The notes: generated by a model from the sequence alone, not told the origin. Numbered from the stretch's first letter, positions 9,688-19,952 are shown. The stretch is 64,000 nt of DNA from Mycobacterium lepraemurium (GCA_002291465.1 CP021238.1:2480001-2544000); one strand, 5' to 3'. Numbers and translations: made by a program.

Positions 9688-10225
9688 GTGACATCATCCA
9701 CCCTCCCAAGGATGAGACGTTCGACCTGCGGGCCCGCACCAACACCGATCCGAAGGGCATCGTGCGGACCGTCGACGAGTACGCAGTGCGGCCGTGGGGC
9801 CTGTACCTGGCCCGCCCCACCCCCGGCCGCGTCCAGTTCCATTACCTCGAGTCGTGGCTGCTGCCGTCGTCGGGCTTGCGCGCCACGGTTTTTCACTTCA
9901 GTCCCGGGGACGAACGCGATCACGACTACTACCTGGACGTGGGCGACTACCTGCCCGGGCCCACGGTGTGGCTTCGGAGGACCACTACCTGGACATCGAG
10001 GTCCACACCGGCATCCGCGCCGAGCTGACCGATGTCGACGAGTTGCTCGATGCCCTCCGGCACGGCCTACTCACCCCGGAGGTCGCCAAACGGGCGATCC
10101 AACGCGCGGTGGCCGCCGTCAACGGGCTGGCCCGCAACGGCTATGACCTGACCCGGTGGCTGAGCGAGATCGGCATGGAACTGACCTGGCGGGGACGCGC
10201 CGCGGCGCCGGAGCCGGCGCCGTGA
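9688..10225 (+). pseudogene. DUF402-type protein, two single-base deletions
   Basis: The parental protein of about 179 residues reads IHPPKDETFDLRARTNTDPKG then WGLYLARPTPGRVQFHYLES, typical of DUF402 (FomD-like, nucleotide or phosphate-ester hydrolases). It ends with a helical region (LLDALRHGLLTPEVAKRAIQ). The GTG at 9688 is out of frame with this sequence by one base. A second shift lies near 9972, between PGPTVWL and SEDHYLDIEV. Two missing bases account exactly for the length of 538. The stop overlaps the next gene's GTG by four bases (GTGA), so it was the first gene of a coupled operon with the ligase and glycosylase. DUF402 assignment is from motif recall. Confidence 0.65.
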
Positions 10226-11219
10226 CCGACTTCGCCGCGCTGCCCGATTCCGTGCGTGCCGCGCTGCGCGACGAGCCCGTGCCCCAGTGGTGCTCGCCCA
10301 CGCTGGCCACCCTCACCGAGAAGCGATTCTCCGACCCGCACTGGATCTTCGAGCACAAGTTCGACGGCATGCGCTGCCTGGCCTTCCGCGACGGCGACCG
10401 AGTCCGGCTGCTGTCGCGAAACCGCAAGCCGCTCAACGGGACTTACCCGGAATTGGTGGAGGCGCTGGCCGCGCAGCGCGAGACGCGCTTCGTGCTGGAC
10501 GGCGAGGTGGTGGCGTTCGAGGGCCGCCGCACCAGCTTCGCCCGGCTGCAGGGCCGGCTGGGCATCACCGGCCCCGACGTGGCCCGGGCTCGCCGGTGCA
10601 TGTCTACTACTACGTGTTAGACCTGCTGCATCTCGACAGCAAGTCGACCGTAGCGGTGCCGCTGATCTGGTGTAAGAGATTGCTGCGCAAGGCAATCGAC
10701 TTCACCGATCCGCTGCGCTATGCACCGCACCGGGTCGGGGCCGGGATGGCCGCGTACCGGGCGGCGTGCGGTCGCGGTGACGAAGGTGTGATCGCCAAGC
10801 GGGCCGAATCGGCCTATGACGGCCGCCGCTCGGAGAACTGGTTGAAGTTCAAATGCGTGCGCGACCAGGAATTCGTGGTCGGCGGCTACACCAGCCCCAA
10901 GGGCAAGCGGCTCGAGTTGGGCGCCCCGCTGCTGGGCTACTACCAGGGGGACCAGTTGCGCTACGCCGGCAAGGTGGGCACCGGTTTCGACGACGCGTCG
11001 CTACACCGCTTGCACCAGCTGCTGTCCGGGATCGCCCGTGACACAACGCCATCCACCGGGGGTTTGGTGCCCGAGGCCGGCGCGCACTGGGTGCGCCCGG
11101 AGCTGGTGGTCCAGATCGGGTTCACCGAGTGGACTCGCGACGGAAAGCTACGTCACCCCCGCTATCTCGGCATCCGCACCGACAAGGATCCCGCCGAGGT
11201 GATCCGGGAGACGCGCTGA
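10222..11219 (+). pseudogene. ATP-dependent DNA ligase (LigC/LigD-ligase type), one frameshift
   Basis: The parental protein of about 332 residues has the nucleotidyltransferase motif EHKFDGMRC, whose lysine takes the AMP, near residue 45. It also has DGEVVAF (motif III), EGVIAKRAESAY (IV) and WLKFKC (V), followed by an OB-fold region ending PRYLGIRTDKDPAEVIRE. One base is missing near 10590, between ITGPDVARA and SPVHVYYYVLDLL, so the first frame stops after 132 codons. It starts with GTG overlapping the upstream stop, and its TGA overlaps the ATG of the glycosylase gene. Ligases of this kind serve end-joining or base excision repair in mycobacteria. The catalytic residues are all still encoded, but in two frames. 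Confidence 0.8.
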
Positions 11220-12007
11220 TGCCGGAACTGCCCGACGTGGAGGGATTCCGGCGGCAACTGGCCGACGCGTTGCCGGGGCGACGCATCCGGCAGGTGCGGG
11301 TGCACGATCCCGGGACCTTGCGCAACACCACCGCGACAACGCTGGCCCGCCGGCTGACCGGGCGGCGGTTCGCCGGCCCGCGACGACACGGCAAGTGGCT
11401 GGTGCTGCCCACCGACGGCCCGACGCTGCTGATCCACAGCGGAATGACCGGGCGCCCCTATTATTGCGCCGACTGTGCCGCCGAGGACCGCTACTAGCAT
11501 CTGGTGGTGTCGCTGGACCAAGGCGAACTGCGCTACACCGGTCTTCGTAAATTGCGGGTAGTGTGGCTGGCCGACGATCCCGACGATCTGGTGCCCATCA
11601 CCGGCCGGCAAGGCCCCGACGCGCTGGGTCTTGGCCTACCCGAGTTCCGCGACGCGCTGGCGGCGCGCTCGGCCCGAAGGCGCGGGCTCAAATCCGCGCT
11701 GATGGACCAGTCGGTGCTCGCCGGGCTGGGCAACCTGCTGGTCGACGAGATCTGCTGGCGGGCCCGGATCCGCCCCACCCGCGCGGTGGCGGACCTGGAC
11801 GACGACGAGGTGAAGGCGCTGCACCGCGCGATGACGCAGGTGCTGCGCACCGCGGTGCGCCATGGCCGGGTGTCGGGCCCGCCGCGCTGGCTCACCGGCG
11901 CCCGCGATGCGCCCGACCCGCACTGCCCCCGCTGCGGCGCCCGCCTGGACCACGCCCGGGTGGCCGGCCGGACCACCCTGTGGTGCCCGCGCTGTCAGCC
12001 CGGGTAA
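11219..12007 (+). pseudogene. formamidopyrimidine-DNA glycosylase family protein (Fpg/Nei), nonsense codon
   Basis: The protein starts MPELPDVEGF, with the catalytic Pro2 and Glu3 of Fpg/Nei glycosylases that excise oxidised bases. It has the helix-two-turn-helix region (LMDQSVLAGLGNLLVDEICW) and a complete C-terminal zinc finger (CPRCGARLDHARVAGRTTLWCPRC). A TAG at 11495-11497 follows EDRY and interrupts the frame at codon 93. The same frame continues with HLVVSLDQGELRYTGLRKLR to the end, 262 codons in all. PELPDVE rather than PELPEVE, and the absence of a K in the usual beta-hairpin context, suggest the divergent mycobacterial paralogue group, not the main MutM. The ATG overlaps the ligase stop, which confirms co-transcription. 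Confidence 0.8.
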
Positions 12008-12016
12008 TCTCGGCGC

Positions 12017-12430
12017 ATGAGCGCCAGCAACCACAGGTTGGTGCCGATCGCCGCCCTGATCATCATCGCGGCCGGCTCCCAGCTAAGTCCGGCACCGGCA
12101 CGGGCGGATCTGCACAACATCACCTATCGGGCCAGGATCGACGCCGTCACCACCGGCAGTCAGGCCACCTTCGTGACCAACGGCGGCCAGACCAACACCG
12201 CCGCGCTGAGTTCGATGCCCGGCAACGCCTTCGAGGCCGACACGGTTCTGCCCGACCCGCAGCAGGCCGGGATGCGCATCGTGCTGCACTTCCCCTACGC
12301 GGCGAACGTGCACTGCGAAATCGACGTGGACGACGACGTTTTCGTGCAGACCGATCAGATGGTCAGGCCGGCGCCGGGCAACACCGACCCCATGAACGGG
12401 GCCCTGCAGTGCGGCGCACCGCTGCCCTGA
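12017..12430 (+). CDS. small secreted protein of unknown function
   Basis: The 137-residue protein has a Sec signal peptide: MSASNHR, hydrophobic LVPIAALIIIAAG, and a likely cleavage after PARA near residue 30. The mature part of about 107 residues is acidic, predicted to be mostly beta strands, and has two cysteines (VHCEID and LQCGAP) that could form a disulfide. This resembles small mycobacterial secreted proteins of the MPT63/Rv-type beta-sandwich kind, but I cannot name a family. It lies between coaE (convergent) and the fpg-like gene, the place and orientation of Rv1632c in M. tuberculosis; orthology is unverified. No damage is seen. Confidence 0.8.
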   Translation: MSASNHRLVPIAALIIIAAGSQLSPAPARADLHNITYRARIDAVTTGSQATFVTNGGQTNTAALSSMPGNAFEADTVLPDPQQAGMRIVLHFPYAANVHCEIDVDDDVFVQTDQMVRPAPGNTDPMNGALQCGAPLP

Positions 12431-12440
12431 GACCCCGCGT

Positions 12441-13664
12441 CTAGGGCTTCCAGCCCGTCAAGTCGGCCCAATCCCAGGCCCGCCGGTAGGCGTCGCGAAA
12501 CCACGGCCCCTTGACGGCGACGTAGGCGTCGATGTCACCGGCGGCCTGCTGTTCGGCGCTGCGCTTGACGGCCAGATAGTCCGCCCGAGCATCGGGGTCG
12601 GCGGTCAACCAGTCCACGAACAGCAGGGCGAACTGCTGGCCGGGCCAGCCGTCCACCCGGATATGCACGTTGGTGGGCCGGACCGGGTCCGCCGAGGCGT
12701 GAATCCGCTTGTGCCACCAGGACAGATCGTCGGTGTGATCGTAGCGCTCGACGGTGCTGCGGGCGTCGGGCTTGGCGACGTCGGCGGTGATGTGTTCGAG
12801 GCGAGGGTATCCGGCGGCCAGCAACGGTTCGACGAGTTCGTCGGCGGCGGCGAGGGATTCCACGGTGATCTGGATGTCGATGACGTCCTTGACCGCGAAA
12901 TCCGGATCCCCGGGCAACGCCGTGGAGCCGACGTGGTCGACGCGCAGCGCCCGATGGCCGGATGCGGTCTTGAGCCGGTTGACGATTCGCTGCGCCTGGG
13001 CCGGCCACTCGGGATCGGGCGGCACCAACCGCACCGGCGCCCGGGCGATCTGACGCATGCTCAGGTTGTGGGCGAACGGCACGATGCGCTCGTTCCACAC
13101 CTGCTGGGCCCGTTGCACCAACTCCGCCGGGCTGCCCGAGTTGTCCAACCAGATGTCGGCGACGGCGCGGCGCTGCTCGTCGCTGGCCTGCGCGGCGATC
13201 CGGGTGCGGGCGTCGGCTTCGGCCATGCCGCGCTGCTCGACCAGCCGCCGCAGCCGCACCTCGACATCGGCGTACACGATGACGACGAGCGGGAACAGCG
13301 GCGCCATCTCGGACTCCACCAACAGTGGAATATCCTCGACCACAACGGAATCCGCGGGCACCGACGCGATGATCTCGGCGCGGCGTGCACCCACCAGCGG
13401 ATGCACGATCCCGTTGAGCGTCTGACGGGCGGCGTCGTCGGCGAAAGCCTTGGCCGCCAACGCCGGCCGGTCCAGCGATCCGTCCGCGAGCAGAATGTCG
13501 CGTCCGAACGCCTCGACCAGCGCCGCCAGGCCCTCGGTTCCGGGCCGGACCACCTCACGGGCGATGACGTCACCGTCGACGACGACCGCACCGCACTGCG
13601 CGAACGCGGAGGACAGCGCCGACTTGCCGGCGCCGATGCCACCGGTCAACCCGATGCGCAGCAT
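12441..13664 (-). CDS. coaE: dephospho-CoA kinase with C-terminal GrpB-like domain
   Basis: CoaE phosphorylates the 3'-hydroxyl of dephospho-CoA, the last step of coenzyme A synthesis. Residues 1-200 are the kinase: P-loop GGIGAGKSALS at 8-18, VDGDVIAREVV with the substrate-binding aspartate near 33, and a lid arginine region (RRLVEQRGM). Residues 205-407 are a UPF0157/GrpB domain (VDHVGSTALPG), a nucleotidyltransferase-fold extension found in mycobacterial CoaE. The length of 407 equals that of M. tuberculosis Rv1631. It follows rpsA by 12 bases on the same strand and is probably co-transcribed with it. Confidence 0.96.
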   Translation of the reverse strand: MLRIGLTGGIGAGKSALSSAFAQCGAVVVDGDVIAREVVRPGTEGLAALVEAFGRDILLADGSLDRPALAAKAFADDAARQTLNGIVHPLVGARRAEIIASVPADSVVVEDIPLLVESEMAPLFPLVVIVYADVEVRLRRLVEQRGMAEADARTRIAAQASDEQRRAVADIWLDNSGSPAELVQRAQQVWNERIVPFAHNLSMRQIARAPVRLVPPDPEWPAQAQRIVNRLKTASGHRALRVDHVGSTALPGDPDFAVKDVIDIQITVESLAAADELVEPLLAAGYPRLEHITADVAKPDARSTVERYDHTDDLSWWHKRIHASADPVRPTNVHIRVDGWPGQQFALLFVDWLTADPDARADYLAVKRSAEQQAAGDIDAYVAVKGPWFRDAYRRAWDWADLTGWKP

Positions 13665-13676
13665 CAGCGAGCTGAA

Positions 13677-15119
13677 TCAGGCGTTGCCGGCGAGCTTTTC
13701 CCGCAGCGCGGCCAGTTGGGCGTCGCTGGCCAGCGAACCGCCCGCCTTCTCCGCCGGTGCGCCGTTGCCGGGCGACTGCTCGCCGCCGGCGTGCCCGGCC
13801 GCCTCGGCCGCGGCGAACTTCTCCATCTGCGCGGTGTGCATCTTGTGCCGGCGCTCGGCCTCGGCGTAGCGGGCCTCCCACTCGGCGCGCTGCTTCTCGA
13901 ATCCCTCGAGCCATTCGTTGGTTTCGGGGTCGAAGCCCTCGGGGAAGATGTAGTTGCCCTGCTCGTCGTAGGAGTCGGCCATGCCGTACTTGGCGGGGTC
14001 GAACTCCTCGATGTAGCCCTCGTTGGCCTGCTTGAGGCTCAAAGAGATCCGGCGCCGCTCCAGGTCGATGTCGATGACCTTGACCATCGCGTCGTCGCCG
14101 ACCGCGACCACCTGGTCGGGCACCTCGACGTGGCGCTCGGCCAGCTCGGAGATGTGCACCAGACCCTCGATACCCTCCTCGACGCGCACGAACGCGCCGA
14201 ACGGGACCAGCTTGGTGACCTTGCCGGGCACGATCTGGCCGATGGCGTGGGTGCGGGCGAAGTGGCGCCACGGGTCTTCCTGAGTTGCCTTGAGCGACAA
14301 CGAAACCCGCTCGCGGTCCATGTCGACGTCGAGCACCTCGACGGTGACCTCGTCGCCCACCTGCACCACCACGGACGGGTGGTCGATGTGCTTCCAGGAG
14401 AGCTCGGAGACGTGCACCAGGCCGTCCACGCCGCCGAGGTCGACGAATGCGCCGAAGTTGACGATGGAGGAGACCACACCCTTGCGGATGGCACCCTTCT
14501 GCAGCTGGTTGAGGAACTCGCTGCGCACCTCGGACTGGGTCTGCTCCAGCCAGGCGCGGCGGCTCAGCACCACGTTGTTGCGGTTCTTATCCAGCTCGAT
14601 GATCTTGGCCTCGATCTCCTTGCCGATGTACGGCTGCAGATCGCGGACCCGGCGCATCTCGACCAGCGAGGCGGGCAGGAAGCCGCGCAGGCCGATGTCG
14701 AGGATCAGGCCACCCTTGACCACCTCGATGACAGTGCCCTTGACGGCCTCTTCCTTCTCCTTGAGCGCCTCGATGGTGCCCCAGGCGCGCTCGTACTGAG
14801 CGCGCTTCTTGGACAGAATCAGGCGGCCCTCTTTGTCCTCCTTGGTGAGGACCAGGGCTTCCACCTCGTCTCCCACGGAAACGACCTCGTTGGGGTCGAC
14901 GTCGTGCTTGATGGAGAGCTCGCGGGCGGGGATGACCCCTTCGGTCTTGTAGCCGATGTCGAGGAGCACCTCGTCCCGGTCCACTTTGACGATCGTGCCT
15001 TCGACGATGTCGCCATCGTTGAAGTACTTGATCGTTTTGTCGATTGCGGCGAGAAAGTCCTCGCTGGAGCCAATGTCGTTGACGGCTACTTGGGGCGAGG
15101 TGACGGCGGGACTCGGCAT
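13677..15119 (-). CDS. rpsA: 30S ribosomal protein S1
   Basis: S1 binds mRNA and helps initiation on structured leaders; in mycobacteria it has also been discussed as a trans-translation factor. Four S1 RNA-binding repeats are visible, each ending in a DVDxxRxRxSLS-like strand, at about residues 35-105, 122-188, 208-276 and 293-362. An acidic and alanine-rich C-terminal tail follows. The length of 480 fits mycobacteria (481) and is shorter than the six-repeat E. coli protein. The start ATG at 15119 follows an unusually C/A-rich leader (GCAACCCAACAAC) without a strong Shine-Dalgarno sequence. Intact. Confidence 0.98.
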   Translation of the reverse strand: MPSPAVTSPQVAVNDIGSSEDFLAAIDKTIKYFNDGDIVEGTIVKVDRDEVLLDIGYKTEGVIPARELSIKHDVDPNEVVSVGDEVEALVLTKEDKEGRLILSKKRAQYERAWGTIEALKEKEEAVKGTVIEVVKGGLILDIGLRGFLPASLVEMRRVRDLQPYIGKEIEAKIIELDKNRNNVVLSRRAWLEQTQSEVRSEFLNQLQKGAIRKGVVSSIVNFGAFVDLGGVDGLVHVSELSWKHIDHPSVVVQVGDEVTVEVLDVDMDRERVSLSLKATQEDPWRHFARTHAIGQIVPGKVTKLVPFGAFVRVEEGIEGLVHISELAERHVEVPDQVVAVGDDAMVKVIDIDLERRRISLSLKQANEGYIEEFDPAKYGMADSYDEQGNYIFPEGFDPETNEWLEGFEKQRAEWEARYAEAERRHKMHTAQMEKFAAAEAAGHAGGEQSPGNGAPAEKAGGSLASDAQLAALREKLAGNA

Positions 15120-15222
15120 GTTGTTGGGTTGCTCCGGACAGGTTTGGCCGTAGGGACAATTGGGATTTACCTGTCGAGGCTACTCGACTGTGCGCAAGCT
15201 GGCCAAACCCGGACCCGCCGCG

Positions 15223-17178
15223 TCACCCGGTCCGCTGCGCCACCCGGGTGGTGAAGGTGCCGTGATAGCTCATCGGGACGTGAAACGGCAGCCACGCCTC
15301 CGCGACCGGCCCGTCGGCCACGTGCGCCGCGTCCACCACCATCAACCTGCTGCGATGCCGCGATTCGTCATAGCCGACGGTGAGCAGCCACCCGCCGTCC
15401 TCGGCGGTGCCGCTGGGCCGCGGCACGAAGATCGGCTCCACCAACACCTGCCCGGGTGGGCAGTACGTTTGCGCCTCGCCTGTGCGGTGGTCGACGCGGG
15501 CTATCCCTTGTCCGGGGCACCTGGCCGGGCCCTGGACGGTCAGGTTAGGAGACGTGGTGGCGCATGGTGCCGCGGCGCGGGTCGATCTGGGGGACTTCGC
15601 AGCCGAAATCGGCCAGTGGCTCGCGGGTCACCCGGCCCGACGCCGCGATCCGGAACCGGGTGAGCACCACGGCGTCCTCGATAGCTCCGTGGTCGTCGAC
15701 CTGCGCGATGTCCGAGCGGATGTGCGCGGTGTAGTTCTTCATGCCGACGTAGGTCTGCGGCGCGAACCGCGGCAGTTCGACGACGACGTCGTCGCCGTCG
15801 TCGTAGGCGTTGGTGAAATGCCAGTGATAGAACGGGTCGGTCTCGACCACCCGAACCGCCCCGCCGTCGCGTGGGGCGAGCACGAAATACGACGGCGCGT
15901 CAGGCTTGAAACGTATGGATTCCCAATAAGATTGGCGGCCGGTCAACGCCCACGGGTTGATCCGCAGCGGGGACAGCACGAAGACGGCGCAGCGCGTGGT
16001 CAACGCCATGTCGTGCACCACGCCCATGCCCGGCAACAGCACCGCGCGCAGGTATCGCGTCACCCCGTCGGCGCCGGTCTCATACAGGCGCAGCCGCACC
16101 CGGGGCACCGCCGCGGCGGCCAGCTCCCGCAGCCGCCGCAGGCGCCGGGGACCGCGCAGCGCATGGCCGGGGTCGATGCGCGGGACGTACGGGTCGAAGC
16201 CGAAGTTGACCTTGGTGTTCGTCATCGGGTCGTAGCGGTAGTGCGCCGAATAGGCCCGCACCGGACCCCGCAGCGCCCCGCCCAGGTTGCACCGGCCGAT
16301 GGTGTCCAGCGTGTCGAGGTCGAGTTCGTGCGGTGGCCCGCCCTCCCACGGCGCCAGCAGCTGGTTGCGGTTGACCATGACGCTGGTGTTGGCGGTGTTG
16401 GCCGGCAGCCGCAGCGCATTAGCCCACGAGCCGCCGGGTCGCTGGTAGGCGAACCCGCGGTCGACCAGCCGTCCGGCCGCGGTCGACCTCAGGTAGCGGC
16501 GGGTACGGACGAACCGGTTGCAAAACCGCACCCCGGACCCGTCGAGCACGAACGCACTCACCATCCCGTCGGCGTCGAAAATGCTCTCAACCTGCGTCGA
16601 TCCACCGTCCAGCGGCCCGAACCGTTGCGGTACAGGGTGCCGACGAGGCCGTCGGGCAAGGTGCCGGCGCGGCACCACCATTCGGCGGCCGACACCGCCG
16701 ACCCGACGATGGCCCGCGACCACGGCGCGGCCGCCCGGCGGGCCTGCGCCGACCCCGAGGAGGTCGTCAGCATCTGTTCGACCGCCCCGGCCAGCTGTTC
16801 GAAGACGCTGGTGGACGGGTCGCCGGTCAGCGCCCGGTACAGGTTGGGCTTGGCCTGCATCCACGCGCTGATCACGTCGAAGAACAGCGCCATCCGCTGC
16901 CGTAGATCGGTGGAACCCGCTGCGCGCGTGGTGATTTCGCCGAGTAGCCGCTGCGCGGTGCGCAGACTCAGCTCAGCCAGCAGCGCGTCGCGCCCGGGAT
17001 GCATGGCGTAGACCGCCGACCGGACGAAGCCCACCTCACCTGCGATGTCGACCAGCCCGGCGGACGGGCCCTTGGCCCGGATGGCCCGCTCAGCGGCATC
17101 GAGAAGCGCGGTGCGCCGCTCGTCGGGATCGACCCGGGAACCGGCCGGGCGACCACGACGGCGTCTCGCCGCAGGCAT
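15223..17178 (-). pseudogene. TetR regulator fused to carotenoid cleavage oxygenase, two frameshifts
   Basis: The first 170 codons from 17178 encode a TetR repressor: helix-turn-helix in LVDIAGEVGFVRSAVYAMHP, then a ligand domain to AAEWWCRA. With no stop or start between them, the frame runs into a carotenoid/RPE65-type oxygenase (TLPDGLVGTLYRNGSGRW). A base is missing near 16585, and the sense frame resumes at VESIFDADGMVSAFVLDG. Near 15547 a further slip moves it to SPNLTVQGPARCPGQGIARV, ending at 15223. The four iron-binding histidines are recognisable (YSAHYRY, VVHDMALT, YHWHFTN, SYHGTF). The repressor tail and the oxygenase N-terminus are missing, so a deletion probably fused two adjacent genes. 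Closest relatives by recall are Rv0653c/Rv0654-type genes. Confidence 0.75.
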
Positions 17179-17192
17179 GGGCGGTGGTGTCC

Positions 17193-19952
17193 TCAGTGCG
17201 CCGCAGCGTCCCAGCTGCGGCCGTAGCCCACGGACACCTCCAGCGGGACGTCGAGCGGGTAGGCGCCGCCCATCTTGTCGCGCGCCAGCGCTTCCAGCTG
17301 CTCCCGCTCGCCGGTCGCGACCTCGAAGAGCAGCTCGTCGTGCACCTGCAGCAGGATCTGCGACCGCAGGCCCGCCTCCTTGATCGCCTTGTCGACCTCG
17401 ACCATGGCCACCTTGATGATGTCGGCGGCGCTGCCCTGGATGGGTGCATTCAGCGCCGCCCGCTCGGCGGCTTCGCGCACCTGCCGGTTGCTGCTGTCGA
17501 GCTCGGGCAGGTACCGGCGGCGGCCCAGCACCGTCGAGGTGTAGCCGTCCTTGCGGGCCTGTTCGACGACGGCGTGCAGGTAGTCGCGCACCCCGCCGAA
17601 CCGGGCGAAGTAGGCGTCCATCTGCTCCTTAGCCTTCTCGGTGGAGATCTTGAGCTGCTGCGACAGCCCGTAGGCGCTCAGCCCGTAGGCCAGTCCGTAG
17701 GACATGGCCTTGACCCGGCGGCGCAGCTCGGCGGCGACCTCTTCGATGGGCACCCCGAAGGCACGGGAGGCCACGAACGAGTGCAGGTCCTCCCCCGTGT
17801 TGAACGCTTCGATCAGCCCGGCGTCCTGGGACAGGTGGGCCATGATCCGCATCTCGATCTGGCTGTAGTCGGCGGTCATCAGCTCGGCATAACCGTCGCC
17901 GACCACGAACGCGTCGCGGATCCGCCGGCCCGCCTCGGTGCGGATCGGAATGTTCTGCAGGTTCGGCTCGGTCGACGACAATCGGCCCGTCGCCGCGATG
18001 GTTTGGTTGAAGGTGGTGTGGATGCGCCCGTCGGAGGCCACCGAGTTGAGCAGCCCGTCGACGGTGACCTTCAGCCGGGTGGCGTCCCGGTGGGCCAAAA
18101 GATGCTGCAGGAACGGGTGGCCGGTCTTGTCGAACAGCGACTGCAGCGCATCAGCATCGGTAGTGTAGCCGGTCTTGGTGCGTTTGGTCTTCGGCATCTG
18201 AAGCTCACCGAAGAGCACCGCCTGCAACTGTTTTGGCGAGCCCAGGTTGATCTGCTTGCCGATCACCGCGTACGCCGCCTCGGCCGCGTCGCGGATCTGG
18301 TGGGCGAAATCGCTCTGCAACTCGCTGAGCAAGTCCAAATCGACTGCGATACCGGCGTTTTCCATTCCGGCCAGCACCCGCTGCACCGGCAGCTCCATGC
18401 CGCTCAACAGCGAGGTGGAGTTGATGCGGGACAGTTCCTCGTCGAGCGCGTCGGCCAGATCCAGCACCGCCACCGCCCGCAGGATCAGCGTCTGCACCGC
18501 CTGGTCGTCGGTGCCGTCGGTGTCGTCGAGCAGCGAAAGCTGTTGCTGCTGAGGGTTTTCCGCGCGCAGTTCGCGGCGCAGGTAGCGCAGCGCGAGATCG
18601 TCGAGGGAGAAGCTGCGCTGGCCGGGACGCGCCAGGTAGGCCGCCAGCGCGGTGTCGGAGGTGACGCCGGCCAGCGTCCAGCCCCGCCCGGCCAGGTCGT
18701 GCATCGCCAGCTTGGCCTCGTGCAGCGCCTTGGGCGGACCGGGGTCGGCCAGCCAGGACGCCAGCGCGGCTTCGGCGTCGGGATCCAGCGCCGAGGTGTC
18801 GATGTAACGGCCCTCGCCGTCGGCGGAGACGATGGCCAGCGCGGTGCAGTCGGCGTCGTAGGCCAGGTGGGTGCCCGCGACGGCCAGCCCGAACCGTTTG
18901 CTGGAGCTGTGCTCGGCCAACCACACCGCCAGTTCGCCGGCTTCCAGCGCGCCGCCGCGCACGTCGAAACCCTCGTCGACCTCGGGCTCCACCGCGGCCA
19001 GGGTTTCGAACAGCCGGTCGCGCAGCACCCGGAACTCCAGGTCGTCGAAGAGCCGGTGGATCTGGTCGCGGTCCCAGGGCTGCAGCCGCAGCGTGTCGGG
19101 CGTCTGGGCCAGCGGCACGTCCTTGATCAGGTCGGTGAGCTCGCGGTTGCGGATCACGCTGGCCAGGTGTTCGCGCAGCGCGTCGCCCACCTTGCCGCGC
19201 ACCGAGTCGACGTTGTCGACCAGCGCCTGCAGCGACCCGTATTCCGCGATCCACTTGGAGGCGGTCTTCTCCCCCACACCGGGAATGCCGGGCAGGTTGT
19301 CGCTGGGGTCGCCACGCAGGGCGGCGAAGTCGGGGTACTGCTGGGGGGTCAGCCCGTATTTTTCGACGACCGCGTTAGGGGTGAAGCGGGTCAGCTCGCT
19401 GACGCCCTTACGCGGGTAGAGCACCGTCACGTTGTCGCTGACCAACTGCAACGAGTCGCGGTCGCCGGTGACCACCAGCACCCGGTAGCCCTCGTTCTCG
19501 GCCTGGGTGGCCAGGGTAGCGATCAGGTCGTCGGCCTCGAATCCCGGCTCGGCGAGCACCGTGATGCCCAGCGCCGCCAGGACTTCCTTGGTGATGTCGA
19601 TCTGGCCGTGGAACTCGTCAGGGGTCGACGAGCGGTTGGCCTTGTATTCCGGGTAGCGATCGGAGCGGAAGGTCTGCCGCGACACGTCGAAGGCCGCGGC
19701 GATGTGGGTCGGGGCCTCGTCGCGCAGCAGGTTGATCAGCATCGCGGTGAAGCCGTAAACCGCGTTGGTGGTCAGGCCGCCGCGGGTCTTGAAGTTCTCG
19801 GCGGGCAACGCATAGAACGCCCGGAACGCCAGCGAGTTGCCGTCCAGCAGCATCAGCGTCGGCCGGTTTTGTTCCTCGCCGGCCCCGGCGGCGGTTTTGG
19901 TGGCGGTTTTCGTCGCGGCTTTCGTGGCGGGCACGGCTCTCACTTTAGGCAC
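17193..19952 (-). CDS. polA: DNA polymerase I
   Basis: Pol I fills gaps in excision repair and Okazaki fragment processing. The 919-residue chain has the 5'-nuclease domain at residues 30-320 (LLDGNSLAFRAFYALP, GFEADDLIATLA, GDRDSLQLV). A degenerate 3'-5' exonuclease region follows, without the full DEDD set, as usual in mycobacteria. The polymerase domain is from about 540: motif A TADYSQIEMRIMAHLS, motif B RRRVKAMSYGLAYGLS, motif C LLQVHDELLFE. The N-terminus has a short Lys/Thr/Ala repeat (KAATKTATKTAAG) before the conserved part; the start could lie inside it. It is intact and slightly longer than Rv1629 (904). Confidence 0.97.
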   Translation of the reverse strand: MPKVRAVPATKAATKTATKTAAGAGEEQNRPTLMLLDGNSLAFRAFYALPAENFKTRGGLTTNAVYGFTAMLINLLRDEAPTHIAAAFDVSRQTFRSDRYPEYKANRSSTPDEFHGQIDITKEVLAALGITVLAEPGFEADDLIATLATQAENEGYRVLVVTGDRDSLQLVSDNVTVLYPRKGVSELTRFTPNAVVEKYGLTPQQYPDFAALRGDPSDNLPGIPGVGEKTASKWIAEYGSLQALVDNVDSVRGKVGDALREHLASVIRNRELTDLIKDVPLAQTPDTLRLQPWDRDQIHRLFDDLEFRVLRDRLFETLAAVEPEVDEGFDVRGGALEAGELAVWLAEHSSSKRFGLAVAGTHLAYDADCTALAIVSADGEGRYIDTSALDPDAEAALASWLADPGPPKALHEAKLAMHDLAGRGWTLAGVTSDTALAAYLARPGQRSFSLDDLALRYLRRELRAENPQQQQLSLLDDTDGTDDQAVQTLILRAVAVLDLADALDEELSRINSTSLLSGMELPVQRVLAGMENAGIAVDLDLLSELQSDFAHQIRDAAEAAYAVIGKQINLGSPKQLQAVLFGELQMPKTKRTKTGYTTDADALQSLFDKTGHPFLQHLLAHRDATRLKVTVDGLLNSVASDGRIHTTFNQTIAATGRLSSTEPNLQNIPIRTEAGRRIRDAFVVGDGYAELMTADYSQIEMRIMAHLSQDAGLIEAFNTGEDLHSFVASRAFGVPIEEVAAELRRRVKAMSYGLAYGLSAYGLSQQLKISTEKAKEQMDAYFARFGGVRDYLHAVVEQARKDGYTSTVLGRRRYLPELDSSNRQVREAAERAALNAPIQGSAADIIKVAMVEVDKAIKEAGLRSQILLQVHDELLFEVATGEREQLEALARDKMGGAYPLDVPLEVSVGYGRSWDAAAH

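Noticed and set aside
12663..15254. An 863-codon plus-strand frame opposite coaE and rpsA
   Set aside because: It spans two well-supported minus-strand genes and has the repetitive composition of antisense reading.
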